In this document: positions 1 through 7,161 of the stretch, piece after piece
Numbering within the stretch: position 1 is the stretch's first letter
Layout: the number at the start of each line of letters is the position of its first letter
Source: CABRXV01 sp900754955
GTDB lineage: Bacteria > Actinomycetota > Coriobacteriia > Coriobacteriales > Eggerthellaceae
Direction: 5' to 3'
Length of the DNA stretch: 64,000 nucleotides
NCBI GenBank assembly: GCA_902475005.1
Contig: CABRXV010000002.1
Span: 1-64,000, forward strand
The notes under the pieces: model-generated
The model's database searches: none
What the model was told of the DNA's origin: nothing
What the model saw: only the letters and a program-made list of their open reading frames with translations
Program-made: the position numbers and the translations under genes

Positions 1-318
1 GCAGCCGAGAACGATCCACACGGGCACGTACTGTACGAGGGCGGCCGACAATGCAAGCGCCGCAAGCGACACGGCGAGCATGCGCGCTTTCTTCGCGCGA
101 CTCAGCCCTTCCCCGTTTCGGTAGGGAAGGACGTAGCTGCGGTAGATCCGCGTGCGCGTCAACCAGTCGTGAAGGCGCGGCGAGGTGCGTGCGAACAGGA
201 AGAGCGCCAGCAGGACGAAAGGCGTCGTGGGAAGAACGGGAACGACCGTGCCGACGGCGCCGAGGGCGAGGCAAAGCCAAGCGCAGCCGAGAAGAACACA
301 GCGCAGCAGGGGATTCAT
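1..318 (-). CDS. DUF454 (YbaN-like) inner-membrane protein, 3' part cut by window edge
   Basis: The reverse strand reads open from an ATG at 318 to the window edge (106 codons) and has a good AGGAGG five bases before the start. The protein begins MNPLLRCVLLGCAWLCLALG and continues with a VVPVLPTTPFVLLALFLFARTSPRLHDWL stretch in pieces; the LPTTPF and ARSSPR-like segments are the hallmark of DUF454/YbaN small inner-membrane proteins. Two hydrophobic segments (residues about 5-50 with a kink, and 82-106) are visible; a third would follow beyond the edge. Function of the family is not known. It is divergent from the XRE-cupin regulator at 568, so the 319-567 gap carries promoters for both directions. 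Confidence 0.85.
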   Translation of the reverse strand, partial: MNPLLRCVLLGCAWLCLALGAVGTVVPVLPTTPFVLLALFLFARTSPRLHDWLTRTRIYRSYVLPYRNGEGLSRAKKARMLAVSLAALALSAALVQYVPVWIVLGC

Positions 319-459
319 GGAGCCTCCTTGGGGCGGTTGACGATGGGGAGATGATAGGCCTCGCACGTGCTCGCGCGGCGGACGGGCGGCAAACCGGCGG
401 GGCCGCTCGGTAGGCGGGCGGCCTTCGTGTTACCGTCCTGTTACGCTTGCCGAGAATCT

Positions 460-498
460 ACCCCACGCGCGCGTGGGGTTCGTGCACTCGGGTACAAT
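460..498 (+). promoter_or_regulatory. 20-bp perfect palindrome overlapping the -35 region of the XRE-cupin operon promoter
   Basis: Positions 460-479 form a perfect palindrome (core CCCCACGCG/CGCGTGGGG). A -10-like TACAAT lies at 493-498, which places the palindrome on the expected -35 region. This is a good place for a repressor or activator dimer, for example the XRE-cupin protein encoded just downstream. The regulator assignment is inference. Confidence 0.55.
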
Positions 499-567
499 AT
501 GCGGTTATACCTACCACATACACACGGCATCGTGTGCCCTGATGAGAACGAAAAGGAGGATGGCAAC

Positions 568-1152
568 GTGGAGCCGAACATCAAGGAGGTTGCAGGTCGC
601 ATTCGCGCGCTACGCGAGGACCTCGAGATCACGCAGCAGGAGATGGCCGACGCGACGGGCCGGTCCGTTGCCGAGTACGCCGCCCAGGAGTCGGGCGAGC
701 AGGATCTTTCCTTCACGTTTCTCTACAAGTGCGCCAAGCGTCTCGGCGTCGACGTCATCGAGCTTCTGACGGGCGAGAACCCGCACCTGACGGGCTATTC
801 GCTCACGCGCGCCGCCGACGGATTGTCCATCAAGCGCCGCGCGGGGTTCGAGTACCTGCATAAGGCGCCTCATTTCAAGAACAAGCTCGCCGAGCCCTTC
901 CTTGTGACGGCTCCCTACATCGAAGAGGAGCAGCACAAGCCGATCCATCTTTCGTACCACGTGGGCCAGGAGCTCGACTACATCATCTCGGGCCGCATGC
1001 GCTTCGCCTACGAGGACCACGTCGAGGAGCTCGGCCCCGGCGACCTGCTCATGTACGACTCCGGACGCGGCCACGGCATGATCGCCACGGGCGGCGAGCC
1101 GTGCGTGTTCCTCGCCATCGTGATGAAGCCCCATCCTGATTCGATTATCTAG
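568..1152 (+). CDS. XRE-family regulator with C-terminal cupin domain (copy 1)
   Basis: This 194-aa protein has an N-terminal helix-turn-helix of the XRE/Cro type (residues about 5-65, with the ITQQEMADATGRS segment) and a C-terminal cupin barrel (about 115-190, with HVGQELDYIISGRM and GPGDLLMYDSGRGHGM). Such proteins usually sense a small ligand in the cupin and control a neighbouring catabolic operon. The GTG start at 568 is chosen because AAAGGAGG lies at the right distance; the open frame upstream to 367 has no site. The gene is followed after 105 bp by an acyl-CoA synthetase, an arrangement repeated at 6596-8841, so it probably regulates that set. Ligand unknown. Confidence 0.9.
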   Translation: MEPNIKEVAGRIRALREDLEITQQEMADATGRSVAEYAAQESGEQDLSFTFLYKCAKRLGVDVIELLTGENPHLTGYSLTRAADGLSIKRRAGFEYLHKAPHFKNKLAEPFLVTAPYIEEEQHKPIHLSYHVGQELDYIISGRMRFAYEDHVEELGPGDLLMYDSGRGHGMIATGGEPCVFLAIVMKPHPDSII

Positions 1153-1257
1153 GCGCCGCCGCCTGCCGCAGGCACGTGCGACCGCGCCGACCTTCCCGCT
1201 GTATCGTCCCTGCGCGACGCGTGGCGTCGTGCGCTCTCAAGAAGGAACTGAATCATC

Positions 1258-3054
1258 ATGAGGAACATCAATCTGCGCTTTGTCACCGAGGAATACGACG
1301 ACAACGGCCTTCTTTCGAAATTCGAGGTCAACTGCCCCGAGACGTTCAACTTCGGCTACGACGTTGTCGACGACATCGCCGAGGCCGATCCCGATCGCCG
1401 CGCCATGGTGTGGTGCAACCCCGAGGGCGAGGAGCACGTGTTCTCCTTCGCCGACATGAAGCGCTGGTCCGACAAGACGGCGAATTTCCTCGCCGCTCAG
1501 GGCATCGGCCGCGGCGACATGGTCATGGTCATCCTGCGCCGCCACTATCAGTTCTGGTTCGTGGCCACCGCGCTCGCCAAGCTCGGCGCCGTCATGGTGC
1601 CGGCTACCTTCATGCTGAAGGAGCACGACCTTGAGTACCGCCTCAACGGCGCCTCCATCAAGGCCGTCATCGCCACGTCGGTGGGGGATATCGCCGACGT
1701 CATCGACCATGTGGCGCCCACCTGCCCCACGGTGGAGTCACTCATCCTCGTGAACGGCGCGGGCGGCGGCCTCACGGCGCAGCGCGCCGACGGCACCTGG
1801 GACATCCCGTCGGGTGCGCTCGTGGGCCCGGTGCTCTCGGGTCCTGACGGCGTGTGCGCGGCGCCGGCGGAGCGCGCAGGTTGGGTCGACTTCAACACGG
1901 GCGTGCGTGCGGCATCCGAGGACTTCGCCCGTCGCGAGACGCGCGCGCTCGATCCCATGCTCATGTACTTCTCGAGCGGCACCTCGGGCAATCCGAAGAT
2001 GGTGCTGCACGACTCCGAATACGCCATCGCGCACCTCGTCACGGCGAAGCACTGGCACAACGTGCGTCCCGACGGCCTGCACTTCACCATCGCCGACACG
2101 GGCTGGGGCAAGGCCGTGTGGGGCAAGTACTACGGTCAGTGGCTCATGGAAGCCGCCGTGCTTACCTACGACTTCGACCGCTTCCATCCCGCCGAGATCC
2201 TCTCGCTTATCGGCAAGTACCGCGTCACCACGCTGTGCTGTCCGCCGACGATGTACCGCATGATGATGCAGGAGGACATCGACCGCTTCGACCTGTCCTC
2301 GCTCGAATACTCCACTACCGCCGGCGAGGCGCTCAACCCCGACTTGTTCGACTTCTGGAAGCAGCACACTGGGCTCACGATCTACGAGGGCTTCGGTCAG
2401 ACCGAGACGCCGCTCACCATCGCGAACCTCGTGGGATCCACCCCGAAGCCGGGTTCGATGGGCAAGCCGGTGCCGCTGTACCACTTGCAGATCATGCGCG
2501 AGGACGGCACGCCGTGCAATACGGGTGAAACTGGCGAGGTGTGCATCGACGTGCACCGTAAAATGGCAGGCATCATGATGGAGTACTACCGCGACGAGGC
2601 GAAGACGGCAGCCGCCATGCACGACGGCTGGTACCACACCGGCGACACCGCCTGGCGCGATGAGGACGGCTACTTCTGGTACGTCGGCCGCAACGACGAC
2701 GTGATCAAGTCGAGCGGCTACCGCATCGGCCCCTTCGAGATCGAAAGCGTGCTGCTCGAGCACGAGGCGGTGCGCGAGTGCGCCGTCACCGGCGTGCCCG
2801 ATCCGCTGCGCGGCAAGGCCGTGAAGGCCACCATCGTGCTCGCCGACGGCTTTGCCGGCTCCGACGAGCTCACGCGCGAGCTTCAGACGTGGGTGAAGCA
2901 CAAGACGGCGCCCTACAAGTACCCGCGCATCGTCGAGTACGTCGACGCGCTGCCCAAGACCGTCAACGGCAAGATTCGCCGCGCCGCCATCCGCGAGGAG
3001 GACGAGGCGGCGAGCGCTGCGGCTGAGGAGCACGTCGTCGAGGGACTCGTGTAA
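1258..3054 (+). CDS. AMP-forming acyl-CoA synthetase (copy 1)
   Basis: A 598-aa member of the ANL adenylating superfamily, resembling acetyl-/medium-chain acyl-CoA synthetases. It would activate a carboxylic acid with ATP and CoA to acyl-CoA, AMP and PPi. Motifs seen: P-loop YFSSGTSGNPK (residues 237-247), A5 YEGFGQTE (376-383), GDT (462-464) followed by DDVIKSSGYRIGP, and the catalytic Lys of KTVNGKIRR (K572). The start has AAGGA upstream. The stop overlaps the next gene by one base (TAATG), so translation is probably coupled. Being next to a 2-oxoacid:ferredoxin oxidoreductase suggests that acid, acyl-CoA and 2-oxo acid are interconverted. Substrate (aliphatic, branched or aryl) cannot be told from the sequence. 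Confidence 0.92.
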   Translation: MRNINLRFVTEEYDDNGLLSKFEVNCPETFNFGYDVVDDIAEADPDRRAMVWCNPEGEEHVFSFADMKRWSDKTANFLAAQGIGRGDMVMVILRRHYQFWFVATALAKLGAVMVPATFMLKEHDLEYRLNGASIKAVIATSVGDIADVIDHVAPTCPTVESLILVNGAGGGLTAQRADGTWDIPSGALVGPVLSGPDGVCAAPAERAGWVDFNTGVRAASEDFARRETRALDPMLMYFSSGTSGNPKMVLHDSEYAIAHLVTAKHWHNVRPDGLHFTIADTGWGKAVWGKYYGQWLMEAAVLTYDFDRFHPAEILSLIGKYRVTTLCCPPTMYRMMMQEDIDRFDLSSLEYSTTAGEALNPDLFDFWKQHTGLTIYEGFGQTETPLTIANLVGSTPKPGSMGKPVPLYHLQIMREDGTPCNTGETGEVCIDVHRKMAGIMMEYYRDEAKTAAAMHDGWYHTGDTAWRDEDGYFWYVGRNDDVIKSSGYRIGPFEIESVLLEHEAVRECAVTGVPDPLRGKAVKATIVLADGFAGSDELTRELQTWVKHKTAPYKYPRIVEYVDALPKTVNGKIRRAAIREEDEAASAAAEEHVVEGLV

Positions 3055-3809
3055 TGGGCGCACCGACGCTCGCGCCCGTCAACGTCATCTGCGGTCACTA
3101 CGGCGTGGGGAAAACGAACCTCTCGCTCAACCTCGCGCTCGACGCGGCGCGGGCGGGCTGCGCGGTGACGCTCGTCGACCTCGACGTGGTGAACCCCTAC
3201 TTCCGCTCGACCGAGTACCGCGCTCTTCTTGAGGCGAACGGCGTGCGCGTGATCGCGCCGGTGTTCGCCGAAGCGGGCACGAGCCTCGATGTGCCCTCGA
3301 TCACCGCCGCGCTCGTGCCTGCCGTCGAGGCGGCCTACGCAGCGTACGAGGAGGAAGGCGCATCCGCTCACGCGGACGGAAGCCTTCCGAGCGTGGTCGT
3401 TATCATCGACGCGGGAGGCGACGATGCGGGCGCGACGGCGCTCGGACGCTTTGCGCGCACGGTGGAGGCGGGTCCCTACGCGCTCTTCTACGTGGTCAAC
3501 CGCGCCCGCAACCTCACGCACGAGCCTGCCGAGGCCGTGCAGATCCTCCGCGAAGTGGAGGGGGCGTCCCATCTGCGTGCGACGGCGGTTATCAGCAATG
3601 CGCACCTCAAGGCCGACACCACGTGTTCCACGGTGGTTGACGGCGCCGTGTTCGCCCGCGCGGTGGCGGATGCAGCCGACCTTCCGCTTGCGTGCATTAC
3701 GGTGCCCGATTCGCTCCTTCGGCAGGAAAACGAAGAGCTCGCGACGCTCGGGCGTACAGAGAACCTGTATCCTGTGCAGGTATACGTCAAGGCCCCCTGG
3801 GAGGTCTGA
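3054..3809 (+). CDS. ParA/MinD-like P-loop ATPase of the 2-oxoacid oxidoreductase operon
   Basis: 251 aa with a deviant Walker A, GHYGVGKTNLSLNLA, near residue 14 and a VTLVDLDVVNPYFRS switch region, which mark the SIMIBI-class CobQ/MinD/ParA fold. A DAGGDDAG segment fits the later switch. There are no Fe-S-carrier cysteine pairs of the Mrp type. It sits inside the operon, overlapping the acyl-CoA synthetase stop by one base and ending 84 bp before the ferredoxin gene. Its job is unknown; roles in assembly or cofactor loading of the oxidoreductase are a guess from position only. Confidence 0.75.
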   Translation: MGAPTLAPVNVICGHYGVGKTNLSLNLALDAARAGCAVTLVDLDVVNPYFRSTEYRALLEANGVRVIAPVFAEAGTSLDVPSITAALVPAVEAAYAAYEEEGASAHADGSLPSVVVIIDAGGDDAGATALGRFARTVEAGPYALFYVVNRARNLTHEPAEAVQILREVEGASHLRATAVISNAHLKADTTCSTVVDGAVFARAVADAADLPLACITVPDSLLRQENEELATLGRTENLYPVQVYVKAPWEV

Positions 3810-3826
3810 CGCAAAACGGCAACCCT

Positions 3827-3866
3827 TCAAGGGCCGGATGCCTCAGGGCAATCGGCCCTTGAGTTT
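3827..3866 (+). terminator. hairpin between ATPase and ferredoxin genes, possible attenuator/terminator
   Basis: TCAAGGGCCG (3827-3836) pairs perfectly with CGGCCCTTGA (3853-3862) and is followed by GTTTT. It lies inside an apparent operon, so it may set the expression ratio between upstream and downstream genes. Confidence 0.6.
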
Positions 3867-3893
3867 TAAAGACGAGACAGAGAGGCGGTCTAC

Positions 3894-4100
3894 ATGGCAC
3901 GTATCATCGTGGACGAAGGCTTCTGCAAGGGCTGCGGCCTGTGCGTGGATGCCTGCCCCGTCCACATCATCGAACTCGATGCCGCGCGCATCACGCCGAA
4001 GGGCTATCACCCCGCGCACTGCATCGACGAGGACTCCTGCACGGGCTGCACGTCGTGTGCGCTCATGTGCCCCGATGTCGCCATCACGGTGGAAAGGTAG
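3894..4100 (+). CDS. korD: 2-oxoacid:ferredoxin oxidoreductase, ferredoxin (delta) subunit
   Basis: A 68-aa 2[4Fe-4S] ferredoxin with motifs CKGCGLCVDACP (C11, C14, C17, C21) and CTGCTSCALMCP (C49, C52, C55, C59). Its place directly before the alpha subunit is typical of the delta subunit of KOR/VOR-type enzymes, where it passes electrons from the TPP site to an external ferredoxin. Soluble, cytoplasmic. The gene is five bases from the alpha subunit, whose Shine-Dalgarno lies in its 3' end. Confidence 0.9.
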   Translation: MARIIVDEGFCKGCGLCVDACPVHIIELDAARITPKGYHPAHCIDEDSCTGCTSCALMCPDVAITVER

Positions 4101-4104
4101 TCAA

Positions 4105-5175
4105 ATGGCAGAAAAAGTTCTCATGAAGGGCAATGAGGCCTTGGCCGAAAGCGCCATGCGCGCCGGTTGCCGCTTCTTCTTCGGGTACCCCATCACGCCG
4201 CAGACCGAGTTGGCGGCCTACATGTCGAAGCGCATGCCGAAGGTGGGGGGCACCTACCTTCAGGCCGAAAGCGAGATCGCGGCGATCAACATGGTCTACG
4301 GCGCCTCCGCTGCCGGTGCGCGCGTCATGACGTCGTCCTCGAGCCCGGGTATCTCGCTCAAGAGCGAGGGCGTGTCCTACATGGCGGGCGCCGACCTGCC
4401 GGGCGTCATCATCAACGTGCAGCGCGGCGGCCCGGGCCTCGGCGGCATTCAGCCGTCGCAGTCCGACTACTGGCAGGCTACGCGCGCCCTCGGCCACGGC
4501 GACTTCCAGATCGTCGTGTACGCGCCGTCTACGGTTCAGGAGATGTGCGACCTCGCCTACGGCGCATTTGACGTGGCCGACAAGTACCGCGTGCCCGTCA
4601 TGATCCTCGCCGACGGCATGCTCGGCCAGATGATGGAGCCGGTCGTGCTGCCCGAGCCGATCGATCCCGCCGACCTGCCCGAGAAGGAATGGGCAACGTC
4701 GGGCCATCAGAACAAACGCGCGCACAACGTCGTGAACTCGCTCTACCTCACGGCCGACGAGCTCGAGCGCCTCAACGTCGAGCGCTATGAGCGCTATGCC
4801 GTCATCAAGCGCGACGAGCAGCGCGCCGAGACGTACCTCACCGAGGACGCCGACATCGTGCTCGTGGCCTTCGGCGCTTCCGCTCGCATTGCGCACAGCG
4901 CGGTGAACACGGCCCGCGCGCAGGGCATCAAGGCGGGCCTCATCCGCCCGATCACGCTCTGGCCGTACCCGGTGGACGCCATCGAGGCGACGATCGGCAC
5001 GGCGAAGGCGTTCCTCACCGTCGAGATGAACATGGGCCAGATGGTCGACGATGTGCGCCTTGCGGTGAACGGACGCGTCCCCGTCGAATTCTACGGGCGC
5101 ACCGGCGGCGTCATTCCCACGCCGGCCGAGGTGCTCGCCCGCATTGTCGAGATCAACGAGAAGGTGGGTGAGTAA
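4105..5175 (+). CDS. korA: 2-oxoacid:ferredoxin oxidoreductase, alpha subunit
   Basis: 356 aa, the pyrimidine-binding/alpha subunit of a four-subunit 2-oxoacid:ferredoxin oxidoreductase of the KorA/VorB group. It opens with KVLMKGNEALAESAMRAGC and contains FFGYPITPQTELAAYMSKRMP and an SSPGISLKSEGVSYMAGADLPG segment, all typical of the family, plus a C-terminal transketolase-C-like domain (about 250-350). The complex oxidatively decarboxylates a 2-oxo acid to acyl-CoA, CO2 and reduced ferredoxin, and can run backward. ATG at 4105 is used; the longer open frame is read-through from the genes upstream. Substrate (2-oxoglutarate, branched-chain or aryl 2-oxo acids) is not decidable here. Confidence 0.92.
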   Translation: MAEKVLMKGNEALAESAMRAGCRFFFGYPITPQTELAAYMSKRMPKVGGTYLQAESEIAAINMVYGASAAGARVMTSSSSPGISLKSEGVSYMAGADLPGVIINVQRGGPGLGGIQPSQSDYWQATRALGHGDFQIVVYAPSTVQEMCDLAYGAFDVADKYRVPVMILADGMLGQMMEPVVLPEPIDPADLPEKEWATSGHQNKRAHNVVNSLYLTADELERLNVERYERYAVIKRDEQRAETYLTEDADIVLVAFGASARIAHSAVNTARAQGIKAGLIRPITLWPYPVDAIEATIGTAKAFLTVEMNMGQMVDDVRLAVNGRVPVEFYGRTGGVIPTPAEVLARIVEINEKVGE

Positions 5176-5177
5176 CC

Positions 5178-6032
5178 ATGACCGAGGCAAAGAAGGAAGC
5201 GAAGGTCGTCTTCGAGCGACCGCACGCGCTGCTCCCCGTGGTCACCAACTACTGCCCGGGCTGCGCCCACGGCATCGTCAACCGCCTTGTGGCCGAGACG
5301 ATCGACGAGCTCGGCATCGAGGGCAAGACCGTCGGCATCGCGCCGGTCGGCTGCTCCGTCATGGCGTACGACTTCTTCGGCTGCGACATGATCGAGGCCG
5401 CGCACGGCCGCGCCCCGGCGGTTGCCACGGGCGTCAAGCGCGCGCGTCCCGACAACGTCGTGTTCGCCTACCAGGGCGATGGCGACCTCGCCTCCATCGG
5501 CATGGCCGAGACGATTCATGCGGCCACGCGCGGCGAGCACATCACCGTCATCTTCATCAACAACGCCATCTACGGCATGACGGGCGGCCAGATGGCCCCC
5601 ACGTCGCTGCCGAACCAGGTCACGCAGACAAGCCCGTACGGCCGCGACGTGGCCACCGCGGGCTATCCCATCCGCGTGTGCGAGCTTTTGAGCTCGCTCG
5701 ACGGCGTGGCGTACCTCGAGCGCGTCACCGTCGACACGCCGAAGAACGTGCGCAAGGCCAAGAAGGCCATCAAGAAGGCCTTCCAGAACCAGGTGGACGG
5801 CGTGGGCTACTCGCTCATCGAGGTTGTGTCGACCTGTCCGACCAACTGGGGCATGACGCCGCAGGACGCCTTCGCGTGGATGCGCGAGAACATGCTGCCG
5901 TACTATCCGCTCGGCGTGTACAAGGACGTCGTGGCCGAGGGTTATGCGAACGCCGCTGAGGCCGCTGCTGCACGCAGCGCCGACTGCCCGATCGCCCATC
6001 CCGAGAACGCTCAAGAAGGAGGCGCCCGATGA
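5178..6032 (+). CDS. korB: 2-oxoacid:ferredoxin oxidoreductase, beta (TPP-binding) subunit
   Basis: 284 aa. The TPP/Mg2+ motif is present as YQGDGDLASIGMAE and INNAIYGMTGGQMAPTS, and NYCPGCAHG (C26, C29) plus the later GCSVMAYDFFGC carry the conserved N-terminal cysteines. This is the catalytic TPP subunit of the KOR/VOR enzyme. It starts two bases after the alpha stop and its own stop overlaps the gamma start (ATGATG/TGA), so the three subunits are translationally coupled. The C-terminus has an Ala-rich tail of about 25 residues. Confidence 0.92.
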   Translation: MTEAKKEAKVVFERPHALLPVVTNYCPGCAHGIVNRLVAETIDELGIEGKTVGIAPVGCSVMAYDFFGCDMIEAAHGRAPAVATGVKRARPDNVVFAYQGDGDLASIGMAETIHAATRGEHITVIFINNAIYGMTGGQMAPTSLPNQVTQTSPYGRDVATAGYPIRVCELLSSLDGVAYLERVTVDTPKNVRKAKKAIKKAFQNQVDGVGYSLIEVVSTCPTNWGMTPQDAFAWMRENMLPYYPLGVYKDVVAEGYANAAEAAAARSADCPIAHPENAQEGGAR

Positions 6033-6565
6033 TGCGTGAGCTCCAAATCGTGCTGGCCGGCTTCGGCGGCCAGGGCGTGCTGTTCGCCGGCAAGGTGATC
6101 TCCTATGCCGGCCTGATCGAGAACCGCGAGCTGTCGTGGCTGCCGTCCTACGGCCCCGAGATGCGCGGCGGTACGGCCAACTGCTCGGTTACGCTCTCCG
6201 ACGAACCGATCGGCAGCCCGCTCGTCACCGAGCCGAACGCGCTTGTGGCGATGAATCAGCCCTCGTTCGACAAGTTCATCGACGTCGTGGCTGACGGCGG
6301 CGTGGTGATCGTCGACACCGACATGGTTCCCGACGTGCATGAGCGCGCGTGCGTCAAGGTGATCAGTATTCCCGCGACGAAGATGGCCGAGGACGCGGGC
6401 CTCAAGGGTCTCGCGAACATCGTGCTCGTTGGGCGCCTGTGGGCTGAGACGCAGTTCTGCGACCGCGCCGTGCTCGACGAGGCGATCGACAAGTGCGTGC
6501 CGCCGCGCAAGGCCGCGCTCATCGACAAGAACAAGCAGGCGCTCGAGCTCGGCATCAACGCGTAG
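6029..6565 (+). CDS. korC: 2-oxoacid:ferredoxin oxidoreductase, gamma subunit
   Basis: 178 aa of the POR-gamma domain: LQIVLAGFGGQGVLFAGKVISYAG at the N-terminus (in pieces), then WLPSYGPEMRGGTANCSVTLSD, the typical gamma-subunit signature. It completes the alpha-beta-gamma-delta set. The gene overlaps korB by four bases. Start could equally be the second ATG (6032). A 30-bp gap separates it from the second XRE-cupin gene, so the regulator could lie on the same transcript. Confidence 0.92.
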   Translation: MMRELQIVLAGFGGQGVLFAGKVISYAGLIENRELSWLPSYGPEMRGGTANCSVTLSDEPIGSPLVTEPNALVAMNQPSFDKFIDVVADGGVVIVDTDMVPDVHERACVKVISIPATKMAEDAGLKGLANIVLVGRLWAETQFCDRAVLDEAIDKCVPPRKAALIDKNKQALELGINA

Positions 6566-6595
6566 AGCGCCCGTTACGGCAGATCAGGAAGCACT

Positions 6596-7153
6596 ATGGA
6601 CGACAAGAAGAACCTTAGGGACATCGGGCTGCGCCTGCAGGGCCTCCGCGAAGCGTGCGACTACTCGATCGAGGACATGGCGCGCGAGCTCGAGGTGAGC
6701 CCCGGCACCTACCGCGAATGGGAGGAGACGGGCGCCGAGGTGCCCATCTCGGCCATCTACCACATGGCGCGCCTTTTCGGCGTGGAGTTCACCGAGATCC
6801 TCACCGGCACGGCGGCCAAGCTCGACACCTACCACGTGGTGCGTCGCGGCGAGGGCCAGGAGATCGACCGATTCCCAGGCTACCACTACGATGACATGGC
6901 GTGGCGTTTCCGCGACAAGATCATGCAGCCGCTCATGGTCGTGCTCGATCCGAGCGACGAGCCGGCCGCCCTTGTGACGCATCGCGGCCAGGAGTTCAAC
7001 TTCGTTGTTGAGGGCTCCATCACCGTGGTGTTCGACGACAAGGAGATCGTGCTCAACGAGTGGGACAGCATCTACTTCAACCCGATGCACCCGCACGGTC
7101 AGCGCTGCCACGGCGACAAGACGGCGAAGTTTATCACCATTATTGCAGAATAG
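6596..7153 (+). CDS. XRE-family regulator with C-terminal cupin domain (copy 2)
   Basis: 185 aa with the same layout as the protein at 568: N-terminal XRE HTH (about 8-65; IEDMARELEVSPGTYREWE) and C-terminal cupin (about 115-183; HRGQEFNFVVEGSITVVFDDKEIVLNEWDSIYFNPMHPHGQ). The cupin keeps a His-rich edge (MHPHGQRCHG) that could bind a metal or an acid. It precedes a second acyl-CoA synthetase, so the pair repeats the 568-3054 module. Likely a ligand-responsive regulator of the acid/2-oxo-acid genes. Confidence 0.9.
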   Translation: MDDKKNLRDIGLRLQGLREACDYSIEDMARELEVSPGTYREWEETGAEVPISAIYHMARLFGVEFTEILTGTAAKLDTYHVVRRGEGQEIDRFPGYHYDDMAWRFRDKIMQPLMVVLDPSDEPAALVTHRGQEFNFVVEGSITVVFDDKEIVLNEWDSIYFNPMHPHGQRCHGDKTAKFITIIAE

Positions 7154-7161
7154 GTATCATC

